This document shows positions 37,151-48,294 of a stretch of DNA of 64,000 nucleotides, one piece after another (within the stretch, counting starts at the first letter, position 1; each line of letters starts with the position of its first letter). The notes beneath the pieces were generated by a model. The model saw nothing but the letters and a program-made list of their open reading frames with translations. It searched no databases and had not been told where the DNA came from. The translations under genes were made by a program, and so were the position numbers. This stretch comes from Stenogyne calaminthoides (lineage: Eukaryota > Streptophyta > Magnoliopsida > Lamiales > Lamiaceae), in assembly GCA_037126765.1 (NCBI GenBank), contig JBBCBC010000007.1:27351667-27415666 (forward strand), given 5' to 3'.

Positions 37151-38426
37151 TTTTTGAATAGTGAGCTTAAGTGGGAAGAATCAGAAGGCTCTTGAGATAG
37201 TGATCGACATATTGAGAACCCCTATTTCTAGAGGTTCAGACCGTCTGATTTGGCCGGATTCAACCTCCGGATCACTAACCTCTAAGGCAGCGTACTCTCT
37301 CCTTCAGGAGTCTACTCTCTCGGTTAGCTGGGCGTCGTGGATTTGGGCTCCTTTTATTCCCCCTTGCCACTCAATGACCATCTGGCGTGCAATCTGGGGC
37401 AAGCTACCTACTGCCCAAGATCTTTCCCGCATCGGAATACTTGGTCCTTCGATTTGCCCGCTTTGCCAGAATGGCCCGGACGACTTCGAGCATATCTTCC
37501 ATCTGTGCTCCCTCTCCCATAGCCTTTTCGTGGAGCTTGAGCGAATTTTTAACATACACCGTCATCATGGCTTTGGCTTTCACAACCACTTCATACAGGG
37601 CACTAAATTCTAATTTGGCCGGCAGCTGCACAACGTGTGGCGTCTCTCTTATGTCACTATGGTTTGGGTAATATGGCGAGCTCGCAATAATGCCACTTTT
37701 AATGATATTCGCCCTAGTTATCACAGTTTCATGGTTTCTTTCTTACATCTGGGACACAAAGTTGAGAGTTTCGACATAGGTTTCCTGCATAATGACACAT
37801 AGGAAATGTCGATCCTCCATCGCCTACATCTACGGCCCAACTACCGCGTCCTTAGGCAACCGATGGCTTTTCGTTGGGCCCTCCTTCTCCAGGCTAGTAC
37901 AAGGTTAATACGAATGGGAGTGCCTTGGGATCCCCAGGCTATCTTCATACGGGTGCAATTTTCAGGAATTCCCGAGGTTTTTTTGCTGCTGCTTTTTCTA
38001 AATCTTTTGGTTGGGGGTTCCCCTTTGAAGCCGAATTAGCTGCGGCATTCTTTGTTATTCATTTTGTGGCTGAACAAGGTTGGTTTAACATCTGTATTGA
38101 GACAGACTCGGAGCTCACTATTCGAGCCGTACATAATGGCCCCACCATGGTACCCTGGCGCCTTCATGCACTCTGGAGCAAAGTTGAAGATTTCCGCCAC
38201 GTTCTGAACATTCGAGTTCTTCACATCTTTTGTGAAGGCAATACTGCAGCCAACCGCTTGGCTAGGCTCCGTGAAGACCATGATTCGATAGGTGGTGATC
38301 CACCCGACTTACTTACGGGTGTTCTTTTTTCTGATATGAATAAGATTTATTTTCGTCTTTGATTTCTTTGGAGATTACTTTCGTGCTGCGGGGTAATTCT
38401 CTGTAGAGGGGTCTCCTTTTTCCCTT
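37151..38426 (+). mobile_element. 3' end of a LINE (non-LTR retrotransposon)
   Basis: Frame 37161-37613 carries an RT-associated zinc-binding domain: TSKAAYSLLQES, WIWAPFIPPCHSMTIWRAIW, then C-P-L-C and H-x4-C spacing (ICPLCQNGPDDFEHIFHLC). Frame 37925-38362 carries a type-I RNase H-like domain with EAELAAAFF, IETDSELTI and EGNTAANRLA. At least one frameshift separates them. The RT itself is missing, as in 5'-truncated LINE copies. No poly-A tail or target duplication was found. The right end is cut by A3 at 38427. Confidence 0.85.
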
Positions 38427-38574
38427 TGTTGGGAAATTTAGAGTTTTGATGAAAGTTCCAAAACACATGTAATAGGACCAGTCAGACCTGTTAGCTGACT
38501 GATATTTTAAATACAAGTTCTAAGATGACCAGTTGATAACTATTGTATAGAACAACTGATGTAAAAGATAGGTC

Positions 38575-38601
38575 ACATATTGAGGGGAGAACTCAATATG
38601 T
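38575..38601. other. Conserved U3 hairpin in family A LTRs
   Basis: ACATATTGAG and its exact complement CTCAATATGT are separated by seven G/A-rich bases. The same 10-bp stem is intact in the other three LTRs that keep this part (3365-3390, 16455-16480, 51880-51905), with a six-base GGGGAA loop. Confidence 0.9.
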
Positions 38602-39181
38602 ATAGGTCAGGTCAGTCAAGTCAGATCAGAAGACCAGTTGAGGTCAGAAGACCAGATGAATCGAAAGACAAGACAAGGTTACAAGATCAGACGATCGGAC
38701 AGTCAGACGATCTGGAGAAGACATGAAGTTATAACTTCCGAAAACCTGAAGATCAGAAGAACTGCTAGATGACAAAGACCAGAAGACCTAATCAACCGAG
38801 TCTGCTAGTTGAAGCTAAGACAACTGGCACCAGAAGACTCTATAAGGTAGACTGATCAGTTGTATCTGATCATGTCAGCTCACACCAGGTGTCAACTGAT
38901 GATTACACCAAGTCATACGTTGTTGATATGAACAAGAAGAATGTCAACTTTAGTTGGTAGAAGAAACACTGAAAAGTGTACCTGTTAACCAATGAGAACA
39001 AGACACGTATGAACAAAGTTGACAATGCGGGATTCGGCGCTGCAATATCAAATGGCTAGATAAGACGACATACATGCTTTTGGTCATGCCGTTCCTGAAG
39101 CATGTCACATCAAATCCTGCAACCTACCAAATATAACCGGAAATTCAAATTTCTCTCCAACGGCTCTTTGATTTTGAGGTC

Positions 39182-39189
39182 TATAAATA
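39182..39189 (+). promoter_or_regulatory. A3 LTR TATA box
   Basis: TATAAATA after GAGGTC, the likely core promoter for the genomic RNA. It is found in the same context in A2, A5 and, truncated, at 52487-52492. Confidence 0.8.
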
Positions 39190-40005
39190 TGGGATTGCTC
39201 TTCATAGAGAACAACGGAAATTATCAAGAAGCTCATACTATAGCAAAATTTCCACGAAGAACACAAACTTGAAGATTATTTAAGTGTTCATCCCATTAGT
39301 TCTTAGCGTTGAAATCTCATCCTTTAGTCAAGAAAAGGCTACTTAAACACTAGGAAAGATTTCCAGTTGGAACAAACAAACATCTTTACCCAAACCAAAA
39401 GTTAGGTTAAGTTTGTTTAGCAAGATTTCAGACTAGGGTTTCTAGTTCTGATTTCTGGGATCAGATTGAGTGAGAACTAGTTAAAAATCTGTTGGTTGTA
39501 CTGTGTTGGACTAACAAAATAAACTAAGTCCAATTGGTTAAGTTGGTGCCCCTTGTGATAGGGAAGAGTGGACGTAGGACTGATTGTCCGAACCACTATA
39601 AATCTTGTGTACATCTATCTGCTTTTAACTGCTTTACACTATTGCACACTACTTATTTATAACTACATACATATCCTGAGTTAGGATCAGCTTGCACTAA
39701 GAAACTGATCTGATCAGTTTGACACTTCAGTCAGCTGATTGAAAACAGACTCGAGGATCTGATTTGTAAAACTGGTTTTTCACACGGGTATAAACTAGTT
39801 TCCGCACATCAGTTAAACTGATAGACACCGAACTGATCTGCCATCAGGCGATCAGTAAGTTGGATATCAGTCCAAACTGATTCACTCGCACTCTGATCAG
39901 GCTACCTGCCATCACACCTGATCTTGCACGAAAAAGTTTTCAGAAGTCTATTCACCCCTCCCCTCTAGACTTCTGCCCTCACGAAACCCATTCGGGACCT
40001 ACAAG

Positions 40006-40017
40006 TGGTATCAGAGC
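40006..40017 (+). promoter_or_regulatory. A3 primer-binding site
   Basis: TGGTATCAGAGC, perfect match to the initiator-Met tRNA 3' end, two bases after the LTR. Confidence 0.95.
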
Positions 40018-40140
40018 AGTGGTTCTACGGACCACTGGCTTTGAATATCATCGGTTCTTGAGGAAGAACCTTTATGGTCACTTGAACTGATCTTGAAAAA
40101 CCTTTTCAAAATCTCATTTGTTTTCAAACTCACGAACAAC

Positions 40141-42735
40141 ATGGATAATACTTCGGGTATGTATCATGATTTGCCAAAATTTTCCATTGATGAGTATGCA
40201 GACTGGACTATATTCATGAGCAACCATCTGGGATCAATAAGCAGCAGGATGATGGAAGTTATTGAACGAGGACCCATCATCATCTACCATTACAACCCAG
40301 TTGTAGGAGGTGATCCAGACTTTCCAGCTGGAAGTCTTGTCAGAAAGAGTCCCGCCCTGATGGATGCTGAAGAAAGAAAGTTGTACACTCTGGATACAAT
40401 AGCCAGGCACATAATCATGAAGACGATGGACAAGATAACCCGAGAAAAGATAAAGTATCTCAAGACAGCCTAACAGATGTGGGATATGCTTGTTGAAATG
40501 TGTGTAGGTAATGACTTGATAAAAGACAGCAGACTGCAAGTAGAACTGGTGAAGTTTGAGAAACTTAAGATGCTGCCAAATGAAACGATAAATCAGCTCG
40601 ATGGAAGAATCACCATGTCTGTCAACAAGCTACGGGAACTTGGACGAGAAATGTCAGATAAAGATATCAACTACAAGATCTTGAGATCTCTGACTAAGAA
40701 GTGGGATATGAAAGTCACAGTTATAAAGGATTGTCAAGATATTGCTAAGATGAAGCCAAGCAACCTGTTTCTGAGCCTTAAAGCCCATGAGTTTGATCTG
40801 GTCGAAAGAGGACAAGAAGAAGAAGACGAGTCGCCTGCCGAAGCCACTCCTGCCACATCAAAATCAGTTGCATTCAAAGCAACCGGCAGCAACTCAAAGT
40901 CTACTGAACATGTTGGAAATATTATAAGCCAAACTGAACAGATTGCTTTGCTAACCAGAAAACTTGAAAAATCTAACATTCAACTTGGTAAGTATCGTAG
41001 ATTTTACAGGGATTATCAGAACAGCAGAGGAAGAGATAGGAGGCCAGCTGACAGATCTCAAGAAAGGACCAGATCTGATGACCGAAGAAATGATCGCAGA
41101 GAAGATAAGAAAAGAGATGATCGATCTGATGAAAGGCGAGACAATAGATCAGAAAGGAGAAACTCAGACTACAATCAGTCAGGTAAGTCACCTGGCAGAT
41201 TCTACAGACGAAGTGACTCACCTAGCAGAAGGAGTTCCGTGGAGCGTGGAGCGTGTTTCAACTGTCAGAAACCAGGTCATTATAGTGCAGATTGCCCTGA
41301 CCTGACTCCAAAAGAAAGAGAAGACAAGCGGAACAGGCGTGAACTAAGGTACAGAGATAGAAAAGCCATGGTAGTTGATACATCTGGGATTGATGATTCT
41401 TATCTACCATCAGAGGATTCAGGCTATTCATCTGTAGAGGACTTCTATCTGATAAGCAACGCTGATAATTTCTACCACTACGATGATCTGATGTTCTCAT
41501 CTGATGATGACATCTGTCTCATGGCTAAGGAGGAAGACCAATCTGAGGTAATCTCTAAACCTTCTGCTCATTCAGTTTCCACACCAGCTATGATTAGCAC
41601 ACCTGCTGGAGAGGGTGACTTGCAGCTCTATTCTGAGCAATTGCTTGATGAACTCTCTAATGCGGTAGACACTTATACAATAGTGGAAGCTGAAAACGAT
41701 AAGCTAAGGATTGAAAATACTCAGCTTGTTAAGGAAAATGCTGAAAGAAAAGCAGCTGAACTAAAATTAGCTGAAGCTGCTCAGAAGATAACTGAAGAAC
41801 TGGAAGTTCTGAAAGTTAACTCTTCTGATCAGGAGAAGCTGATTAAAGAATTGCTGACTATCAATAAACAACAAGCTGAAGATTTTAAAATCCTACAAGC
41901 TAAGTTTGATGACCTCTTCCAAATACATAAGAGTCTGAAATCTACTAAGGATAGTCTGCGCAAGAAAATAGAAGTTTTTACAAAATCTTCTAAAACTGTT
42001 CAAGATCTGAACACCTATTTTCGAATGCCGACTAACAAGAAGGGACTTGGGTATGAAAACCCTTCTACATCCTCGAAAGCCCCGTCTGGTTCACATCAGA
42101 AAATTGTAACCAAACGAGTTTTTGTTGTAGATACACGAAAAGCTAAAACTGTATTAGATAAGGGGAACAGGCTTACAGAACAGGTAAAACAGGTGAAAAA
42201 TCAGAAAGGGAATAGAAATGGACCCCAACTGATTAAGCATCAGCCGAGGAATCAACAGTAAAACCCAGTTCTTCTGAAGAGACCTCAACCTGATCAGCAG
42301 ATTAGGTATCAGAAAAGACAACCTCTAAAGGGGAAATATGATCTGAAACCTAATCAGGTCAAGTTGCCTAACAGGCAAGCCAAGGGTAAACGGCCAAAAC
42401 CAGATATGCCAAAAAGATATGAATCTTTTAATTGTAGCAGTCGTACCTACCCTTATAATCAGAAACATAGGGCTGCTGCACCTGAGCCTCACTGGGTTAA
42501 AAGAAGACAAACTGTAAGAAAAAATCCCAAGTCTTCTGATTTACCCAAGGCTCGCACTAATAATCATACTGATCAGAACGCATATGAAGAGACGTATGAT
42601 TATGTAGATGTTTATGGGAGACAAATCAGGCCTTCTGATCTATCTGATTACAATAGAAGTGCCCTATTTGTATGGATCCCTAAAAACAACTCTAACCCCT
42701 CAGGACCCAATCCAAAAGGGGTACCTAAAGCCTGA
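40141..42735 (+). pseudogene. gag: A3 gag and linker, stops at 40471 and 42259
   Basis: Gag forms the particle that packages the element RNA. It starts MDNTSGMYHDLPKF. An upstream in-frame ATG at 40093 exists, but the A1 and A2 comparison favours 40141. A capsid-like helical region is followed by an R/D-rich basic stretch (about 41020-41210), a CCHC zinc knuckle at 41254-41295 (CFNCQKPGHYSADC), and a long coiled-coil linker 41630-42010. TAA at 40471 is shared with A1; TAA at 42259 lies after NQQ. The same frame stays open to 42733. Pol lies in another frame, so a shift or a lesion separates them. Confidence 0.93.
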
Positions 42736-42740
42736 TTTGA

Positions 42741-45700
42741 TTGCAGGTTCGCGTGGGTTTGGCCAACAAGGGAGGTGTACAAGCAACAATCTGGTACATC
42801 GATAGTGGGTGCTCAAGGCATATGACTGGAAGCAAACATCTCCTTAGCTCTTACACAGAACAAGAAGGCCCACGTGTACTCTTCGGTGATGATAACTTTG
42901 GTTTTACCAGAGGATTCGGAACCTTAGAGAATGATGAAGTGCAGGTTACTGGAGTCTCGTATGTCGAAGGTTTAAAGCATAATCTGTTATCAGTTTCACA
43001 GTTCTGCGACAACGGATTCAGTGTTGAGTTCTCGACTGATAAGTGCACAATCAAGAATCGAGCTACTCAACAGATCTTGTTAACTGGTTCTAGGAAAGGA
43101 ACGATTTATACTACAGATTGGAACAGTTGTCCAAGAAATGCATGCCTGATTGTTAAGAGTTCCAAAAGCAGCAGTTGGCTCTGGCATAAGAGAATGAGCC
43201 ATCTGAACTTTAAAACTCTTAACAAGATAGCAATGATGTCTTTGGTTGAGGGTCTTCCGAATGAGGTATTCTCTAAGGATCAGACATGTGTCGCATGTTA
43301 GAAGGGAAAACAGGTTAAAGCCTCATTCAAGGGAATCCCTGGACCAGCATCCAGCAGAGTATTGCAATTGCTCCCTATGGACTTATTTGGACCAGTTACA
43401 CCAGTTAGTCTCAACGGACGCAAGTACACCCTGGTGATTGTGGATGATTATTCCAAATTTACTTGGGTGGTATTCTTACAAAAGAAGAATGAGACAACAA
43501 CAAAGATACCCGAGCTGCTCAGAAAATTACAAAATGAGAAGGGTGTCAGTATAGTAAAAATCAGATCAGATAAAGGTACAAAATTTCTGTATTATTTTAT
43601 TACTGATTTTTGCACTAAGTTTGGTATACAGCATGAGACATCAGCTGCCAGAACCCCACAACAGAATGGAGTAGCAGAAAAGAGAAACGGAACACTCAAA
43701 GAAGCTGCTCGCACTATGTTAGCTGAACATGCAACACCAAGTCGTTTCTGGGCAGAAGCCATCAATACTGCATGCCACACTCAGAACAGATGTTCTCTGA
43801 CTAAGACTCACTACAAAACACCATATGAACTGTGGAAGGGCAGAAAACCTCGTGTTTCTTACTTCCATGTTTTTGGCTGCAAGTGTTTCATACATAACAA
43901 TGGGAAGAGTCAGTTGAAGACCTTTGAGGCCAAGTCAGATGAGGGTATCTTCTTAGGACATTCCTCATCCAGCAAGGCTTTTAGGGTATTCAACAGACGA
44001 ACTCTAGTTCTGGAAGAAACACCTCATGTGGTCTTTGATGAGACATCCTCTGAACAAGAGAAAGCTGTCTCAGAACAAGCAGTACCAGATCAACCGGTAC
44101 CTGATTTGAAAATGGATCAGCTAAGTATCAAGGAAAAGGGATCAGATCACGTAACAGTGTATATCCCAGAACTTGACTTCACTGATTCACCAGGTCAATC
44201 AGACCCTAAGGTACGTACAACTGTCAATGAAGAAGCTAGTACAGCTGAGACAATATCAACTAACCATCTGGTTCAGGGGGAACACCTGAAGTTCCTACGG
44301 ACAGACATCATCACATGATGATTCCAACATCAGCTGAGACTTGTCCATGCCAAGTGGAACATATTTCTGCACCACTCCCAATCACTAGTAATGAAATACT
44401 ATCAGAAGAGGATGATGCTCTCCAAACTGATGCAAATCAGAAAAGAAGGACCTGGGTAACCAGTCATCCAACTGATCTGATCCTTGGAGACCCATCTGAT
44501 AGAGTCAGAACTAGACATCAAATTGGTGAAAGTGCCATGTATTGTTGTTATCTGTCTTTGAAGGAACCAACCGAAATAGAAGAAGCTCTATAGGATGCAA
44601 ACTGGATTCTAGCCATGCAAGAAGAGTTAGAGCAGTTTGAAAGGAATCAGGTTTGGAAACTGGTGGACAGACCAACCCATCAAGATGTGATTGGCACAAA
44701 GTGGATATTCAAGAACAAGAGAGATGAGAATAGTGTCATAACTAGAAATAAGGCAAGACTTGTTGCTAAGGGGTATTCACAATTAGAAGGAATTGATTAT
44801 GATAATACATTTTCACCAGTCGCTCGCCTGGAAGCCATTAGGTTGTTTCTGGCATATGCTGCCCACAGAGGGTTTATTGTGTATCAAATGGATGTAAAGA
44901 GTGCATTCTTAAACGGAGTACTAGCTGAGGAAGTTTATGTTGAACAACCTCCTGGCTTTGAAAAAGGCAACCAGGTGTACCGTTTAAGAAAAACTCTTTA
45001 TGGCCTGAAACAAGCTCCTCGAGCCTGGTACAATACACTCTCTCAGTTCTTGATAGACAGTGGATTCACTAAAGGAATAGTGGACATAACCTTATTCAGA
45101 ATAGAAGATGGAGAAGATATTCTGATGGTTCAGATTTATGTGGATGATATCATTTTCGGATCTCCCAACAAGAGCATATGTGATAATTCAGCAAGCTGAT
45201 GCAAGGGAAGTTCGAAATGTCCATGATGGGTCAGATGAATTAATTTCTGGGTTTACAAGTTAGGAAAAGTACAGAAGGGATATTCATCTGCCAGGCAAAG
45301 TATACTAGGAATTTGTTGGCTAAGTTTGGAGTTCAAAATTGTAAGGAAGCCAGAATTCCTATGATGACTGGATTCAAGATGGATCCAGATGAGAATGGTC
45401 AGAAAACTAATCAGAAAGAATATAGGGCTCTCATTGGATCTCTACTATACCTAACTGCTAGCAGACCAGACATAACCTTTGCAGTAGGTGTATGTGCCAG
45501 ATTTCAGGCAAATCCAATGCAAAGCCACCTGGAAGCAGCTAAGCGGATTCTTAAGTATCTGAAGGGGACAGTAAACCTTAGTTTATTCTATCCATCAGAT
45601 GATAATCTAGAGCTTAGTGGGTATTCTGATTCTGATTATGGAGGTTGCAGAATAGACAGAAAATCAACCTCAGGTACATATCAGTTTTTAGGTAGTAAAC

Positions 45701-46137
45701 TGATCTCTTGGTTTTCAAAAGAGCAGACATCAGTTGCAACATCTACTACTGAAGCAGAATATATGGCTGCTGGATGCTGTTGTTCCCAACTGCTCTGGCT
45801 TAGTCAGCAGCTGAGGGATTATAACATTATAGCTACGAACGTACCTATATTCTGTGACAGTAATAGTGTTATTGCAATTATTCAGAATTATGTTCTACAT
45901 ACAAGATGCAAGCATGTGGATGTCAGACACCATTTTATAAGAGATCATGTTGAAAAGAAGAACATCAAAATGGAAAAGATCCATACTGATAAGAAAAAAG
46001 CTGATATCTAAACCAAGCCACTAGCTGAAGTCTGATTCAGAGAACTCTGTAATGAGCTAGGGCTTCTGGACCTTGGAGAAAGTGCACCAGAAATGTTTGG
46101 TGGACTGGTTTCCAAGACCAGCTGGTTGAGAGACTAA
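42741..46137 (+). pseudogene. pol: A3 pol: protease, integrase, RT, RNase H
   Basis: Copia order. The protease has D-S-G at 42801 (WYIDSGCSRHMTG). Integrase zinc finger: H/H in WLWHKRMSHLNF near 43190, CVAC at 43288-43299. Integrase core: DLFGP near 43380, RSDKGT near 43565, NGVAEKRN near 43670. RT: QMDVKSAFLNG near 44888 and the catalytic YVDD at 45137-45148. RNase H: TTEAEYMAA near 45749 and CDSNSVI near 45853. Lesions: TAG at 43299 after CVAC (a Gln position), a frameshift near 44300, TAG at 44591, a one-base deletion near 45185, TAA at 46009 and TGA at 46033. All domains are present but cannot be translated continuously. Confidence 0.94.
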
Positions 46138-46349
46138 CCAGGTTAAGAAGGATCAGTTGAGCAAGGCATCTCAACTGATCAGAAGATCAGTCAAGGAACT
46201 GATTAGAAACGGTCTTATTAGATCAGTCAAGGAACTGATCAGATTGGTTGTTTCAAACTTTATGAGTCAATTTAAGCAAGGTTCAACAAGCAAGTTACAC
46301 AAGTGTTAAAGCTATAATTGCATAAGGTAAAAGAGTCAACACAACAATG
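46138..46349. other. Spacer after A3 pol
   Basis: Non-coding. It contains a repeated GATCAGTCAAGGAACTGAT word (about 46183 and 46222) and many GATCAG motifs. No gene. Confidence 0.7.
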
Positions 46350-46385
46350 AAATAAAAGAATTTTTCATTGATAAAGACCCGGAGG
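46350..46385 (-). terminator. Polyadenylation-like end of the A3 antisense unit
   Basis: On the minus strand, CTTTATCAATGAAAAATTC followed by TTTTATTTC aligns with 8590-8624 of A2. It is about 0.7 kb downstream of the antisense TATA box. Confidence 0.4.
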
Positions 46386-46434
46386 TCAGATTTACATTAC
46401 AAGTTCATTACAATTGACCCGGAGGTCATAAGAT

Positions 46435-46462
46435 AAACCCTAAACCCTAAACCCTAACCCTA
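46435..46462. repeat. Telomere-like AAACCCT tract in A3
   Basis: Three AAACCCT units plus AACCCTA, the plant telomere motif, inside the spacer of the retroelement. A2 has the matching tract in the same position. Confidence 0.9.
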
Positions 46463-46667
46463 GGAGGGGTGAGAGAGGCTTTAAAGATTTTAAAGCCAAC
46501 TGCCCCTAAAACCCCAATCCTAAAAGGGGTGAGAGAGGCTTTGAAATAATCTTAAGCCACCCTCAGAGCTTCGGAGTCAGGAGCGAGAGCGGCCTTGAAG
46601 GATTTCTAAGCCAGAAGCCCCTAGTCCTGAAATCAATGGGACTTCCATCTTTAAATGGACACGAGTG

Positions 46668-47054
46668 TCATACAGACACAAGTGTCACAGGCAAATATTG
46701 GGTTTTAGTTTGATCTGGACCGTGTACTGTCTGATCAAGATCGAATAGGTCGAATTTAGATCGTATAACTAAACCTATATTACATATCAGACTGAGTTTG
46801 TTGATGCTAATTCCGTTATCTCGAAAGGCACACAAGGCGCATATGGTAAGGAGAAGTGTCTTCTCAGTTGCGATAGCATATCCGCCGCCTCGGTGGTAGA
46901 GAAGCTTGGTAATAATCATATGACTATTCTTCGATGACGACGGAAGCTTGAATGAGGGAAGCACAGGGTTGATTTGAGAAGCTGAAATCATTTGAAAAGG
47001 GTTGAAGGTTTTTGCCGAAAGTTTCATTGGAAATAAGGGTTCATCGGAAAACAT
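46668..47054 (-). CDS. Antisense ORF in A3 (128 codons), unknown function
   Basis: An uninterrupted frame running against gag-pol, starting MFSDEPLFPMKLSAKTFNPF. It has an ATG-led start 67 nt after a TATA box. A2, a diverged copy, keeps the TATA spacing, the leader and peptide blocks such as MxSxSQINP and TEKTLLxTxCxLC, although in shifted frames. No known domain, signal peptide or membrane segment is obvious. Two Cys lie in the ICALC block. Antisense accessory ORFs are known in some plant gypsy elements (for example Grande and Retand). Coding status is inferred from conservation, not proven. Confidence 0.5.
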   Translation of the reverse strand: MFSDEPLFPMKLSAKTFNPFQMISASQINPVLPSFKLPSSSKNSHMIITKLLYHRGGGYAIATEKTLLLTICALCAFRDNGISINKLSLICNIGLVIRSKFDLFDLDQTVHGPDQTKTQYLPVTLVSV

Positions 47055-47120
47055 GGATTATAAAGATGAGTATGATAACTATGGTGAATGGTTTATGTTG
47101 TGTGTATAGACCCCCAGTTC

Positions 47121-47128
47121 TATTTATA
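47121..47128 (-). promoter_or_regulatory. TATA box of the A3 antisense unit
   Basis: TATAAATA on the minus strand in CTCTATAAATAG, followed by a leader containing AACCATTCACCATAGTTATC that is also found in A2 (7895-7915). Confidence 0.65.
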
Positions 47129-47941
47129 GAGAAAAAAACAGGGGTAGAAGTGCAAATTTAATTTCTCAAGGCCTTTCAGAGAAATTAGCACCACCAGGAC
47201 AGCGCGTAAAGAGAACGCGATTGATGGTTGGATGAGTTTACAGGTTGAGATATCACAAGTATCCACACCATCATTGTGGGATGTCACATCACGCCGACTT
47301 AGGGAATTGAGACGACTCTTCGACTCCTCGAGAATTAAGTTTTGGCGGGAGCGCACATTCCAAGATTTGATTTGATCAGGATGGATCAAATTAGAACAGA
47401 AGAAATCTGATCAGTTAAGTGTTTGATCAGATATGGAGGATCAGTTGAGTATGGTACTCCAACTGATAAGAAAGATCAGTCGAGAACTGATCAGAGATAA
47501 CAATTGAAGGGGGAACGTCAACTGTACAGAAAGGATCAGATGGAGACTAATAAGATATGTGGGACATTGTTGGGAAATACAAAGAGTTAGACAGAAAACA
47601 AGATCAACATAAATCAGTCAGATCTTCCGCTACAAGTGGTATTGACTGATTACAATATCAGTTAACCAGATACGCATTTTTGTTCTTTAGTATACTATTT
47701 CCATATCTGAAATTATCTGATAATATTTGCTTTTACTGTGCACATACTTTGATGACGCATGTCCTGCAAATCATTTAATGCGGACGTGGGGTATATGTAT
47801 TAATTGTTATTAAATGTGTTTTAAAATCCAAAAAGCAATCTTGCGTGCATACCCTGACCACACGATCAAAACCACTCAATCTGGATCGTCTAACCTTTTC
47901 AAACGCTTGATTTTTCGTTCTCGATTTTCCCTCCTTCCTTT
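47129..47941. other. A3 inter-promoter region
   Basis: About 0.8 kb between two outward-pointing TATA boxes. Non-coding, with numerous GATCAG words and TACGCATTTTTGTTCTTTA. The A2 counterpart has similar length and content. Confidence 0.6.
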
Positions 47942-47947
47942 TATAAG
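47942..47947 (+). promoter_or_regulatory. TATA box for the A3 accessory ORF
   Basis: TATAAG after a CT-rich stretch (CCCTCCTTCCTTT), 353 nt before the ORF start. The flank is conserved with the minus-strand TATATAAG at 6990-6997 in A2. Confidence 0.6.
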
Positions 47948-48082
47948 CTTCATCAAAATCCTTCCAGAGTACTTTTTCTCAAAATTATTGCGATTTATTC
48001 TCTTCAAGCTCACAATTACCTTTCTGCAATTCAAAGTGTTTCTTGCGATTCAACTTATTTCAAAATCGAAAAGCAGAATCTG

Positions 48083-48294
48083 GTAATTCCTGGTTATTTG
48101 ATGAATTAATTTCCTAAAATCCATTGATCATATAGAATACGAATGCATATTTTATCATATGTTTAATCTTCTTCATTATTGATATTTGTGAGTTTATGAT
48201 AAGGAAGAAAATAATCGATTTATTGATCTGATTATCGAATATGTGATATCTTTATGATTATGCACAAATTTTAATCGAGTTTATCTTGCTGTAG
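48083..48294 (+). other. Putative leader intron of the A3 accessory ORF
   Basis: G|GTAATTCC at 48083 and TTATCTTGCTGTAG|ATGGCC at 48294 bound a 212-nt AT-rich segment. Donor, acceptor and position just before the ATG agree with A2 (6698-6857). Confidence 0.6.

Larger units (their letters stand above)
38427..40003 (+). repeat. A3 5' LTR
   Basis: 1577 bp, TGTTGGGAAATT...GGGACCTACA. TATA box at 39182-39189. The U3 part is crowded with AGACCAG, GATCAG and GTCAG words and includes a perfect hairpin at 38575-38601. Confidence 0.97.

Noticed and set aside
37151..38426. A host RNase H-like gene
   Set aside because: The zinc-binding RT domain followed by RNase H is the typical LINE 3' order, and the frames are broken.
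40471..40473. Programmed stop readthrough in gag
   Set aside because: A2 has a sense codon there, and the other stops in A1 and A3 are scattered lesions. A shared defect is simpler.
46435..46462. Interstitial telomere from a chromosome fusion
   Set aside because: Only three to four units are present, at a position shared by two copies of the same transposon.
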